Below, piece by piece: positions 25,205 through 32,679 of a stretch of 57,405 nucleotides of DNA. The stretch is taken from NCBI GenBank assembly GCA_050260015.1, contig JBLNBN010000042.1, positions 1 to 57,405 on the forward strand. Direction: 5' to 3'. The DNA is from JBLNBN01 sp050260015 (GTDB lineage Bacteria; Bacteroidota; Ignavibacteria; Kapaibacteriales; UBA2268). Both the position numbers and the translations under genes were made by a program. Under the pieces are notes generated by a model that saw only the letters and a list, made by a program, of their open reading frames with translations, did not search any database and was not told where the DNA came from. Each line of letters begins with the position of its first letter. The stretch's first letter is position 1.

Positions 25205-27100
25205 TTAACCGCAGGTCTTCGTAACCACTACGGTAATTCGACGATTCTGCGTGCGAATTTTCTCCAGTTCCTCTTTGCTTATGGTCTTCAAAGCTTTACC
25301 GGTCGGTTCCTTGATCTTCGGCTTAGAGCTGCCGAAGCCGACCGCGCCTTGGATTTTATCGGCATTGACCCCGTTTTCTATCAACCATGCGCGTATCCTG
25401 GCGGCTCGCATTTCGCTGAGTTCCTGGTTGCGCTTCTTGCTGCCTTCTTCGGATGCGTGCCCTTCGATGAGCACTTGCAAGCCCTCGCATTGGTTGATGT
25501 AGCTGAGCATTTTCGTTAAATTCTGCGCCGTCGTAGGAACGTCGAAGTTGAACTGATCAGTATTAACGACAAAGAGTATATCCGGGAAGTCCATTCTGGT
25601 TCCAATCTTAGGCGGGGCCGGGCAACCGTTCCTGCCTTTTTCATTGGAAGCTACTCCTGCAACCAGCGGGCAGTCGTCCAGCCCGTCGATAATTTTATCG
25701 CCGTCAGTATCCGGGTTGGTAGGATCGGTTCTCGTTCTCGTAATTTCCTGGCCGTCTGTGAGCCTGTCGTTGTCCGTATCGGATTTAGTAGGATCGGTCT
25801 TGTACTTGTTGACTTCCTCGCCGTCGTTTAATCCATCGCCGTCAGTATCCGGCTTCATAGGATTCGTACGATACGTGTTCACTTCAAGTCCGTCCACAAG
25901 GGCGTCCCCGTCGCTATCCGCAATCGCCGGGTTAGTTAAGTACGTATTGACTTCGTCGCCGTCGTTGAGACCGTCGCCGTCGCTGTCCTTAGCTTTTGGA
26001 TTAGTGTTTAGCTTCGAAACCTCTTCTCCATCCGAGAGCCCGTCGCCGTCAGTATCAACAACTAACGGGTCGGTTAAGTATTTAGCGACTTCGTCGCCGT
26101 CTATTAAGCTGTCGCCGTCAGTGTCGGCCGTGCGAGGATCGGTCTTACGCGCGATTTCCTCGCCGTCCGAGAGCCCGTCGGAATCGGTATCAGCCTTAAC
26201 CGGGGAAGTTCTGTGGGTAAATATTTCATCATAATCGGTTAAATTGTCGGCGTCAGTGTCCGCTTTGAGAGGATTAGTAAAGTATTGGAGCACTTCCTCG
26301 CCGTCCTTAAGCCCGTCGCCGTCCGAGTCCGGGTTGTTGGGGTCGGTTCCCAATTCGCGCTCGCGACTGTTGCTCAGCCCGTCGCGGTCGTTATCGTTTT
26401 CGCCGAATATATAGTAGGAGAATCCTAATCCGATAGTTGCGAAAATATCTTTCGCTGCGTCGGCTTGGGGGTCCTCCTTCGGCGAGAGATCGTCGAGGTA
26501 ATCGATGCCGGTATAGCGGAACGTACCACGAACGTTAATAGTTAAATCGTCCGTTAAGTAAAGCTCGGCTCCAATACCAAAAGGAATGATCAACTGATCC
26601 TTCTTGTAAACGCCCTTAGCGTTATTGGGGAGCGGGCCGTCGCCGCCAGTTCTGCCGGCTTTCGGTTCGAAATTCATCATGCCGACGCCGCCGAATGCGA
26701 ACGGTACGACACGCTGGCTGGCAAAGAGATTTACGGAAAGAAACGTTTCGAATGTATTTACACGAACCGAGTTTAAATCCGTAATCGGAGTAGTAGTGCC
26801 TGGATAGGTACTTCCCGAGCCGAAGTACGTAGGATATTTTTTTCTGGCCTCGGCGTCGGTTTTATATCTAATCTGGGCCAGACCTGCGGAGACGTGCCAT
26901 GAGAGGTTAGGTATGATGTTATACCGCAGGTATACGTCCCCGCCCCAATAGAATTGGTTATCCGTAAATTCGCCCCAGTATTTAACTAAACCGTAATTAA
27001 TACCAAAAGCGAGCCGATTGCCGCCGCTTTGTGCATACGATTCGTTTAAGCCTGCAAAAAGAGTTATCGCCGCAATCAGCGATAATAGGATTCTCTTCAT
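25205..27100 (-). CDS. OmpA-family outer-membrane protein with TSP type 3 repeats
   Basis: The 631-residue protein has a signal peptide (1-23, ESYAQ) and an N-terminal beta-barrel (~24-235; RLAFGINYGLVKYWGEF, TIGLGFSYYIFGE). About eleven calcium-binding thrombospondin type 3 repeats follow (~236-490; units such as DTDGDGLSDGEE with a 23-residue period). The C-terminal OmpA/MotB-like peptidoglycan-binding domain (~510-625) shows FNFDVPTTAQNL, VLIEGHASEEGS, RNQELSEMRAARIRAWL and QNRRITVVV. It would tie the outer membrane to the cell wall. The ATG at 27100 is preceded by a strong GGAGGA. The gene is monocistronic with its own terminator. Confidence 0.95.
   Translation of the reverse strand: MKRILLSLIAAITLFAGLNESYAQSGGNRLAFGINYGLVKYWGEFTDNQFYWGGDVYLRYNIIPNLSWHVSAGLAQIRYKTDAEARKKYPTYFGSGSTYPGTTTPITDLNSVRVNTFETFLSVNLFASQRVVPFAFGGVGMMNFEPKAGRTGGDGPLPNNAKGVYKKDQLIIPFGIGAELYLTDDLTINVRGTFRYTGIDYLDDLSPKEDPQADAAKDIFATIGLGFSYYIFGENDNDRDGLSNSRERELGTDPNNPDSDGDGLKDGEEVLQYFTNPLKADTDADNLTDYDEIFTHRTSPVKADTDSDGLSDGEEIARKTDPRTADTDGDSLIDGDEVAKYLTDPLVVDTDGDGLSDGEEVSKLNTNPKAKDSDGDGLNDGDEVNTYLTNPAIADSDGDALVDGLEVNTYRTNPMKPDTDGDGLNDGEEVNKYKTDPTKSDTDNDRLTDGQEITRTRTDPTNPDTDGDKIIDGLDDCPLVAGVASNEKGRNGCPAPPKIGTRMDFPDILFVVNTDQFNFDVPTTAQNLTKMLSYINQCEGLQVLIEGHASEEGSKKRNQELSEMRAARIRAWLIENGVNADKIQGAVGFGSSKPKIKEPTGKALKTISKEELEKIRTQNRRITVVVTKTCG
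25660..26400 (-). repeat. 69-bp tandem repeat encoding TSP3 units
   Basis: About eleven in-frame units of 23 codons, each with the D-x-D-x-D-G-L core followed by DGxE. The units are diverged at synonymous positions, which implies an old expansion held by selection. Confidence 0.85.
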
Positions 27101-27437
27101 GGTTCCTCCTTATTTTATTATTAACTTTTAAACGCTACCTTCTTGTTATTTTCGAGTTAAGGCGTTCTCTTAACATTTACTCATTTTAAACTTTTTACTA
27201 ATACAAAAACGCGTATGAATTAAATTTATTTTTAAATAAAATCAATCATTTTGTAATTATTCAGTAATACTACTAAAAATATGCTTTATTTCAGCCGTTG
27301 GTTAATATTAACCGATAGGAACACGGCGAGTTCCACAGTATTTAACAAAAAGCTCTATAATCGCCATTTTCAGGATAAAAGAGCTCCAGAACGGCTCCCG
27401 GTGGGCTTTGGCACAAGTCTTGTGTAGTCTGCTCTAT
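27101..27437. promoter_or_regulatory. Divergent control region between OmpA and fliP
   Basis: No gene is present. The AT-rich region contains a perfect 14-base palindrome, GGTTAATATTAACC (27300-27313), and the inverted repeat CACAAG-T-CTTGTG (27412-27424) just before the chosen fliP start. Either could be an operator; no known regulator consensus is recognised. Confidence 0.4.
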
Positions 27438-28229
27438 ATGATTAGAAGAATTCTTACATACGCGCTTCTCATTCTCGGGGTCGCGCTCGGCGACGGCGGC
27501 TCGGCGCAAGCTCAGAATTCGCTCGGCGGCTCCGGGCTGCCCTCGATTTCCGTGAACATCGATTCCAAGGGCGTAGCCGACGCGGCGGGGGGCGGGGACT
27601 TAGTCTTGTCCCTTCAAGTGCTGGCGGTTATGACCGTGCTTACGCTTGCGCCGTCTATATTAATTATGATGACTTGCTTTACGCGGATAATAATAGTATT
27701 CCACTTCCTAAGGCAGGCGCTCGGGACGATGACGCAACCGCCGAACCAGCTGTTGACGGGGCTGGCGCTCTTCCTAACTTTCTTCGTTATGCAGCCCGTC
27801 TTCAACGAGGCGAACCAGAAAGGCATTACGCCCTACATGGAAAAGAAGATAACGCAAGGCCAGGCTGTGGACAATATTGTTCAACCATTCCGCGCATTTA
27901 TGCTCAAGCACACCCGCGAGCAGGACCTGGGACTATTCATTAAGCTAAGCACGGGCAAGAAGCCGAATAATATAAACGAAGTCTCTATTTGGACAATTAT
28001 CCCGGCGTATTCGCTCAGCGAGCTGCGCATAGCGTTCCAAATTGGCTTCCTGCTGTTTATACCTTTTCTCGTGCTCGATATGGTTATAGCGAGCGCGCTT
28101 ATGTCGCTCGGCATGTTCCTTCTGCCGCCGCAACTTATTTCGCTCCCGATCAAGGTGCTTTTATTTATCCTTGTAGACGGGTGGTATTTAGTAATTGATT
28201 CCCTAATGCAAAGCATACTGAGGACATAA
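27438..28229 (+). CDS. fliP: Flagellar export-gate protein FliP
   Basis: FliP is a core inner-membrane subunit of the flagellar type III export gate, forming a FliP5-FliQ4-FliR1 pore. The protein has a cleavable signal peptide (MIRRILTYALLILGVALG), as FliP uniquely does. The family blocks are MMTCFTRIIIVFHFLRQALG, GLALFLTFFVMQPVF and FQIGFLLFIPFLVLDMVIAS, then LPIKVLLFILVDGW. The ATG at 27438 gives 263 residues and exposes the signal peptide. A longer frame from TTG at 27408 would add ten unlikely residues. It overlaps fliQ by 1 base, implying coupled translation. Confidence 0.95.
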   Translation: MIRRILTYALLILGVALGDGGSAQAQNSLGGSGLPSISVNIDSKGVADAAGGGDLVLSLQVLAVMTVLTLAPSILIMMTCFTRIIIVFHFLRQALGTMTQPPNQLLTGLALFLTFFVMQPVFNEANQKGITPYMEKKITQGQAVDNIVQPFRAFMLKHTREQDLGLFIKLSTGKKPNNINEVSIWTIIPAYSLSELRIAFQIGFLLFIPFLVLDMVIASALMSLGMFLLPPQLISLPIKVLLFILVDGWYLVIDSLMQSILRT

Positions 28230-28495
28230 TGACAGAACAATTCGTAGTGCATATAGTTCGCGAGGCCTTTTACCACGTGTTCCTTATCGTGGGGCCGCTG
28301 CTCCTGGTCTCGCTCGTAGTCGGCTTAATTATTTCCGTGTTCCAGGCGGCGACCTCGATTTCCGAGCAAACCCTTACGTTCGTGCCGAAGCTCATCGCCG
28401 TTTTCGTCGCCATGGTTATCCTTCTGCCGTTTATGATAACTACTATGAAAACGTTCCTAGTGGAGATCATTAACATCATTCCAACCCTGAAGTAG
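28229..28495 (+). CDS. fliQ: Flagellar export-gate protein FliQ
   Basis: The 88-residue protein has two transmembrane helices (LIVGPLLLVSLVVGLIISV and LIAVFVAMVILLPFM) joined by the conserved segment FQAATSISEQTLTFVPK, diagnostic of FliQ. The length matches the family. The start codon overlaps the fliP stop by one base, and fliR follows after 6 bases. Confidence 0.95.
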   Translation: MTEQFVVHIVREAFYHVFLIVGPLLLVSLVVGLIISVFQAATSISEQTLTFVPKLIAVFVAMVILLPFMITTMKTFLVEIINIIPTLK

Positions 28496-28501
28496 CGCGC
28501 C

Positions 28502-29305
28502 ATGACCGACTCCGCGACAATGGCTGCGCTTATGGATAAGTTCCTCGTGGGACTGCTCGTTTTCACGAGGATCACCGGGTTCTTCGTCTCCGCGCCGTTA
28601 TTTAAAAGCCCGGCCATCACTACCCAGGTAAAGATATTTCTTGGGTTTATACTGGCAGGCTATATTACCTCCGCAATGTGGCAGGAGCAGCCGCATATTG
28701 ATTTCCACCTCTGGAACCTCGTCTTCCTTACGCTCAAGGAAGCGCTCGCCGGGCTGCTGCTCGGCTACGCGACGAGCATTGTTTTCTTCGCGGCGCGCTT
28801 CGGAGGAGCTTTGATAGACACGGACATGGGATTCCAGACCGGGGCGCTCTTCGACCGCGACAGCGCGAACCCCACGCTCGTCGGCGAGCTCTTCGAGCTA
28901 ATCGCGCTTATGGTGTTCCTCGCGCTGGACGGGCACCTGCAACTGGTCGAATCGATCTTTATAAGCGTTCGGGCGCTTCCGCTCAATACGTTCGTTCTAT
29001 CGGAAGCGACGCTCGCGCAATTGGTTAAGCTGTTGACGTCCTTTATGATATTGGGGATAAAGATAGCCTCGCCCGCGCTCATCGCGCTTTTCCTGACGAA
29101 CCTCGCGCTGACGCTGCTTGCGCGCGTGGCCCCGCAGACGAATATCTTTATGCTCAGCTTCCAGCTAAAGACCGCCGTCGGCCTAACCGTTTTAATGCTT
29201 TCGACCGGCGTGCTGGTTCTGGTCCTGAGGTACGCGCTGCAGTCCGTGCAGCAGCAGACGCTCGGCATACTTCTAACGCTCAATCCCGCTAACGTGATCA
29301 AATGA
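28502..29305 (+). CDS. fliR: Flagellar export-gate protein FliR
   Basis: The 267-residue membrane protein completes the gate core. Family features include FTRITGFFVSAPLFKSPAIT near the N-terminus, the central LKEALAGLLLGYATSIVFFA, and GGALIDTDMGFQTGALFDRD. About six hydrophobic helices are visible, and the order fliP-fliQ-fliR-flhB is the common one. It lies 10 bases upstream of flhB. Confidence 0.94.
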   Translation: MTDSATMAALMDKFLVGLLVFTRITGFFVSAPLFKSPAITTQVKIFLGFILAGYITSAMWQEQPHIDFHLWNLVFLTLKEALAGLLLGYATSIVFFAARFGGALIDTDMGFQTGALFDRDSANPTLVGELFELIALMVFLALDGHLQLVESIFISVRALPLNTFVLSEATLAQLVKLLTSFMILGIKIASPALIALFLTNLALTLLARVAPQTNIFMLSFQLKTAVGLTVLMLSTGVLVLVLRYALQSVQQQTLGILLTLNPANVIK

Positions 29306-29315
29306 GGAATCGATA

Positions 29316-30395
29316 ATGGCGGAAAACCAGGACGGCCAGGAAAAAACCGAAAATGCGTCAGGCAAGAAATTAACCGACGCGAGGGACCGGGGACAAATAT
29401 CAAAAAGCGTGGACGTTACGAGCGCCGCCGTAATTCTCTTCGGAGGGATGACGCTCTTTACGCTCGGCGGCGGGATAATCTCCGATTACAAAGGCTTTAT
29501 GAGCGACATGCTCCACAACTCCTACGCGATAACTCTCACGGAGCAAAACGTCCCATATTACTTCGGCGAATTAACCCTGCTGCTGGCAAAGCTACTGCTG
29601 CCCCTGTTGGGCATAATTACGGCCATCATACTCGCCGCGGAGATCTCGCAGGTGGGTTTCCACTTCGCAACGAAGAAATTCACTGAAGGCATGCGCTGGG
29701 GGCAGATCTTCAACCCGATGCCGGGCATAAAGCGCGTCTTCTTCTCGGCCAACTCCTACGTCGAATTGCTTAAGAGCATTCTAAAGCTGTCGCTGATAGG
29801 GCTCGTCGTCTGGAACGCGCTCTCGGGCAAGGAGGAAAAGCTGCTCGACCTCGCCGGGAAGCCCTTCCTGGAGTTCGCCGCGTTCATGAAGGACATTGCC
29901 TTCGAGCTCTTCTGGAAGGTGGGCGTCTCGTATATAGCCATAGCCGCGGGCGATCTTTTCTACCAGAAGTGGAAGTACAAGCAGGACATGAAGATGACGA
30001 AGCGCGAGGTAAAGGACGAATCGAAGCAGAGCGAGGGCGATCCGCAGGTCAAATCGAGAATAAGAGGATTAATGCGCGCGCGCTTCAAAGCGATACTCGC
30101 GAAGAACGTGCCCAAGGCGGACGTAATAGTAACGAACCCGACGCACTTCGCCGTGGCTATAGCCTACAAGGCGGGCGAGATGTCCGCCCCAAAGGTAGTG
30201 GCCAAGGGGGCGGATTTCCTCGCGTTAAAAATTAGGGAGATAGCGGCCGCGCACGGCATACCGATAGTGGAGGAGCCGCCGCTTGCGCGGGCGCTCTACG
30301 CCGGCTGCGACATCGACCGCGAGATCCCCGAGGAGCACTTCCGCGCCGTCGCGAAGATCCTCGCCTACGTCTACGGGTTGAAGAAGGGGGCGTAA
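29316..30395 (+). CDS. flhB: Flagellar export switch protein FlhB
   Basis: The 359-residue protein has four transmembrane helices (residues ~35-215) and a cytoplasmic domain carrying the self-cleavage site NPTH (Asn274-Pro275-Thr276-His277, in VTNPTHFAVAI). It ends with the conserved PPLARALYAGCDIDREIPEE. FlhB switches export from rod/hook to filament substrates. The N-terminal KKLTDARDRGQISKS matches the family. flhA, often next in order, is missing here: flhB ends 5 bases before an opposite-strand T9SS gene. The flagellar rather than injectisome assignment rests on the FliP signal peptide and overall similarity. Confidence 0.95.
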   Translation: MAENQDGQEKTENASGKKLTDARDRGQISKSVDVTSAAVILFGGMTLFTLGGGIISDYKGFMSDMLHNSYAITLTEQNVPYYFGELTLLLAKLLLPLLGIITAIILAAEISQVGFHFATKKFTEGMRWGQIFNPMPGIKRVFFSANSYVELLKSILKLSLIGLVVWNALSGKEEKLLDLAGKPFLEFAAFMKDIAFELFWKVGVSYIAIAAGDLFYQKWKYKQDMKMTKREVKDESKQSEGDPQVKSRIRGLMRARFKAILAKNVPKADVIVTNPTHFAVAIAYKAGEMSAPKVVAKGADFLALKIREIAAAHGIPIVEEPPLARALYAGCDIDREIPEEHFRAVAKILAYVYGLKKGA

Positions 30396-30400
30396 AGGGG

Positions 30401-32671
30401 CTATATCTTTATAAACTTCCCTATTCTACCGCCACCCCTGATAAAATACACGCCCGCGGGCAGCCGGGAAACGTCGATTCTTTCCTCGTCGGTCGTAGCT
30501 TCCAATACCTTCACGCCGAGCTGGGAATATATCTCAATTCTATCGCCGGGAGCGAAGCCGGTAAGGGAGATGAAGTCGCTGGCCGGGTTTGGCGCTATCG
30601 TAAGCGTTTGCCGGGCTTTCTTTTCATCGGGAGCGGAGAGGAAATCGCTTATCTTCGCGCGGTAGATGGCGTCGCCGTCGGGACCGTATAAACCGGAAGC
30701 CGAACCGCAGAAGATATAATCTCCCGAAGCGGCGAATTTAGATATGTATAGTAATCTATTCGTTATGCCTTCGTTTTTCTTCTTCCAGGTAATTCCTCTG
30801 TCTTCGCTAACAAATACGCCGTCCTTAAGAGTTGATAGGAATACGAGATCGTCCACCATTTTTATAGCGATAACCCAGTTTTCTTCTCCAAGCTTTAAAT
30901 CGCCCGTTCTTTCAGTCCACGTATCCCCGTAATCGCTGGAGTAGTATATTACGTCGTCCGAATAGAGGAAAATCTCATTTAAATAAACCTCCATGCATTT
31001 CTTGCCGTTTCGATTTATTTTTAAATCCTCTCCAATCCTGTGCCAATTCATGCCCTCGTTTAAGGTGCGGTATAGCATGCTATCCATTTGCGCATAAAGA
31101 ATATCCCGATCTCCAAAGCCGGACGATACTTGGAAATCTCTGATCCAATACCAGGGATATGGTAAGCCGTTATTTCCTCCAGCCCATTCAGTTCCGTTCC
31201 ATAAAGACTTGGAAAAACCGATTGCGGCCGACATTGTAAAGATTTTACCGTTAGGGCCGAAGTAAGCCCAATCTAAAAAATAATTGTCATGCCATACCTC
31301 TTTGACTGTTTTCCAGCTCTCGCCTAAATCCGAAGAATAGAAAGCATCCCAATAAACTGTAAACAATAACTTGTTGTCGCCGGCAAACAGTCTGTATATA
31401 TAATTTGTCTTTATGTTTAGCGGCTTCCATGTTACGCCGTAATCCGTAGACCTATAGACGCTGCGACCGTATTCGCCGAGAAGAGTATCCCCGTGAGTAG
31501 CTACGTACAGATCCCCGTCCATAGTCGCAATATCGGAAACCTCGCCATAGTAAGGGCCGCTATGGACCAATTTCCACGTGAAGCCGCTGTCGATGGATTT
31601 ATAAATGTGGTTGTTATATACGTTATACGCTTCCGCGCCGTAATAATTAATCTTTTCGCTGCCGATGGGCTCAGAATCCGCTGTCATTTTATAGGCTTTC
31701 CAAGTAACGCCAATATCGTACGAAACATAAAAACTATCCGCTTTTACGACGATCAGCTTATCGCCGTTGGCATATAGTTCTTTATAATTATGCCCCTTAA
31801 TCGGTTCGTTATTTCTCTCTATCCAAGTCTCGCCGTTGTCGGAGGTTGAAAAAATTCGATCGTCGTCGTGGTTGTCGCCCCAATAGTTCTTGGAAGCTAA
31901 TACTATCTGATTAGATACCATAACCATTTTTTCAGCAGCAAAACTTGTGAGATTTTCGCGAATATTTTTCCACGATTCGCCGTAATCTGTAGAAAGAAAA
32001 GGGTTGCCATATTGAAACTTGTATATTAAATCATTTTTAAATATCACTCTGTTTTGTATCGGTTCTCGTGGAATATAACCACCTTTTTTTTTCCAAGTCA
32101 ATCCATAATCAGATGTAAGAAAAAAAGAAGTATCGATTTCCACCAGGGCTTTTTCTCCAATTGGCAATATGCCCTTTATTTCTCCTTTTGGCAATCCATT
32201 ATCAATTTTGTTCCATGTAAAACCTGAATCGTTCGAAATGTACAGCCTGTCGTCGACTCCTTTAAGCGCTGCAATTATCTTATTTCCTACTTTCGCGTAC
32301 TCCGATAGTTCAGAAATTTCGGGCATTCCCGGAAAGTTTTCAAGCCAGGTATTGCCAAAATCAGTTGAGATGTAATATACCGAGGGGATATATACGTTGA
32401 CTTTAAGGATAATAGTATTGCCGAGAATATCCGCTCTAACGACCCCTTCGTTTATGTAATTATACGTCGTGTTTTGCCATGATTCCCCTCTATCGGAGCT
32501 TACTTTTATAATGGACTTTGGAGAATACGCTCCGGAACCGGTTATCATCATCCTATCGCCGTCGCGCGCGACAATATCAAAAGGAGGATCGCTCTGCCAA
32601 CCGGTCTTTTCCCAGTGGGCAAAAGCTTGTTGGCTGACGAGAAGAAAAATTATTCCTATGATATATTTCAT
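30401..32671 (-). CDS. Large Asp-box protein with T9SS sorting domain
   Basis: The 756-residue secreted protein has a signal peptide (1-18, QQAFA) and about twelve Asp-box turns spread through the chain (SSDRGESW, STDFGNTW, SNDSGFTW, TSDYGLTW, STDYGESW, TSDNGETW, SIDSGFTW, STDYGVTW, SSDLGESW, SSDYGDTW, SEDRGITW), enough for two propellers. The T9SS cassette (IAPNPASDFISLT, RIEIYSQLGVKVLE, DVSRLPAGVYFIR) matches that of the gene at 11889-13289 at protein and DNA level. It lies 8 bases downstream of the subtilase gene, so the two are probably cotranscribed. Confidence 0.86.
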   Translation of the reverse strand: MKYIIGIIFLLVSQQAFAHWEKTGWQSDPPFDIVARDGDRMMITGSGAYSPKSIIKVSSDRGESWQNTTYNYINEGVVRADILGNTIILKVNVYIPSVYYISTDFGNTWLENFPGMPEISELSEYAKVGNKIIAALKGVDDRLYISNDSGFTWNKIDNGLPKGEIKGILPIGEKALVEIDTSFFLTSDYGLTWKKKGGYIPREPIQNRVIFKNDLIYKFQYGNPFLSTDYGESWKNIRENLTSFAAEKMVMVSNQIVLASKNYWGDNHDDDRIFSTSDNGETWIERNNEPIKGHNYKELYANGDKLIVVKADSFYVSYDIGVTWKAYKMTADSEPIGSEKINYYGAEAYNVYNNHIYKSIDSGFTWKLVHSGPYYGEVSDIATMDGDLYVATHGDTLLGEYGRSVYRSTDYGVTWKPLNIKTNYIYRLFAGDNKLLFTVYWDAFYSSDLGESWKTVKEVWHDNYFLDWAYFGPNGKIFTMSAAIGFSKSLWNGTEWAGGNNGLPYPWYWIRDFQVSSGFGDRDILYAQMDSMLYRTLNEGMNWHRIGEDLKINRNGKKCMEVYLNEIFLYSDDVIYYSSDYGDTWTERTGDLKLGEENWVIAIKMVDDLVFLSTLKDGVFVSEDRGITWKKKNEGITNRLLYISKFAASGDYIFCGSASGLYGPDGDAIYRAKISDFLSAPDEKKARQTLTIAPNPASDFISLTGFAPGDRIEIYSQLGVKVLEATTDEERIDVSRLPAGVYFIRGGGRIGKFIKI

Positions 32672-32679
32672 TTAGCAAC

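Noticed and set aside
25644..26234. Ser/Pro-rich plus-strand frame with regular repeats
   Set aside because: It is the antisense shadow of the TSP3 repeat in the OmpA gene; the periodicity comes from the minus-strand gene.
25660..26400. Possible CRISPR array because of regular repeats
   Set aside because: The repeats are protein-coding, diverged, with a 69-base period and no unique spacers. No CRISPR array or cas gene was seen in the window.
27408..27437. Longer fliP from TTG at 27408
   Set aside because: It would put ten residues before the signal peptide; ATG 27438 gives a normal FliP N-terminus.
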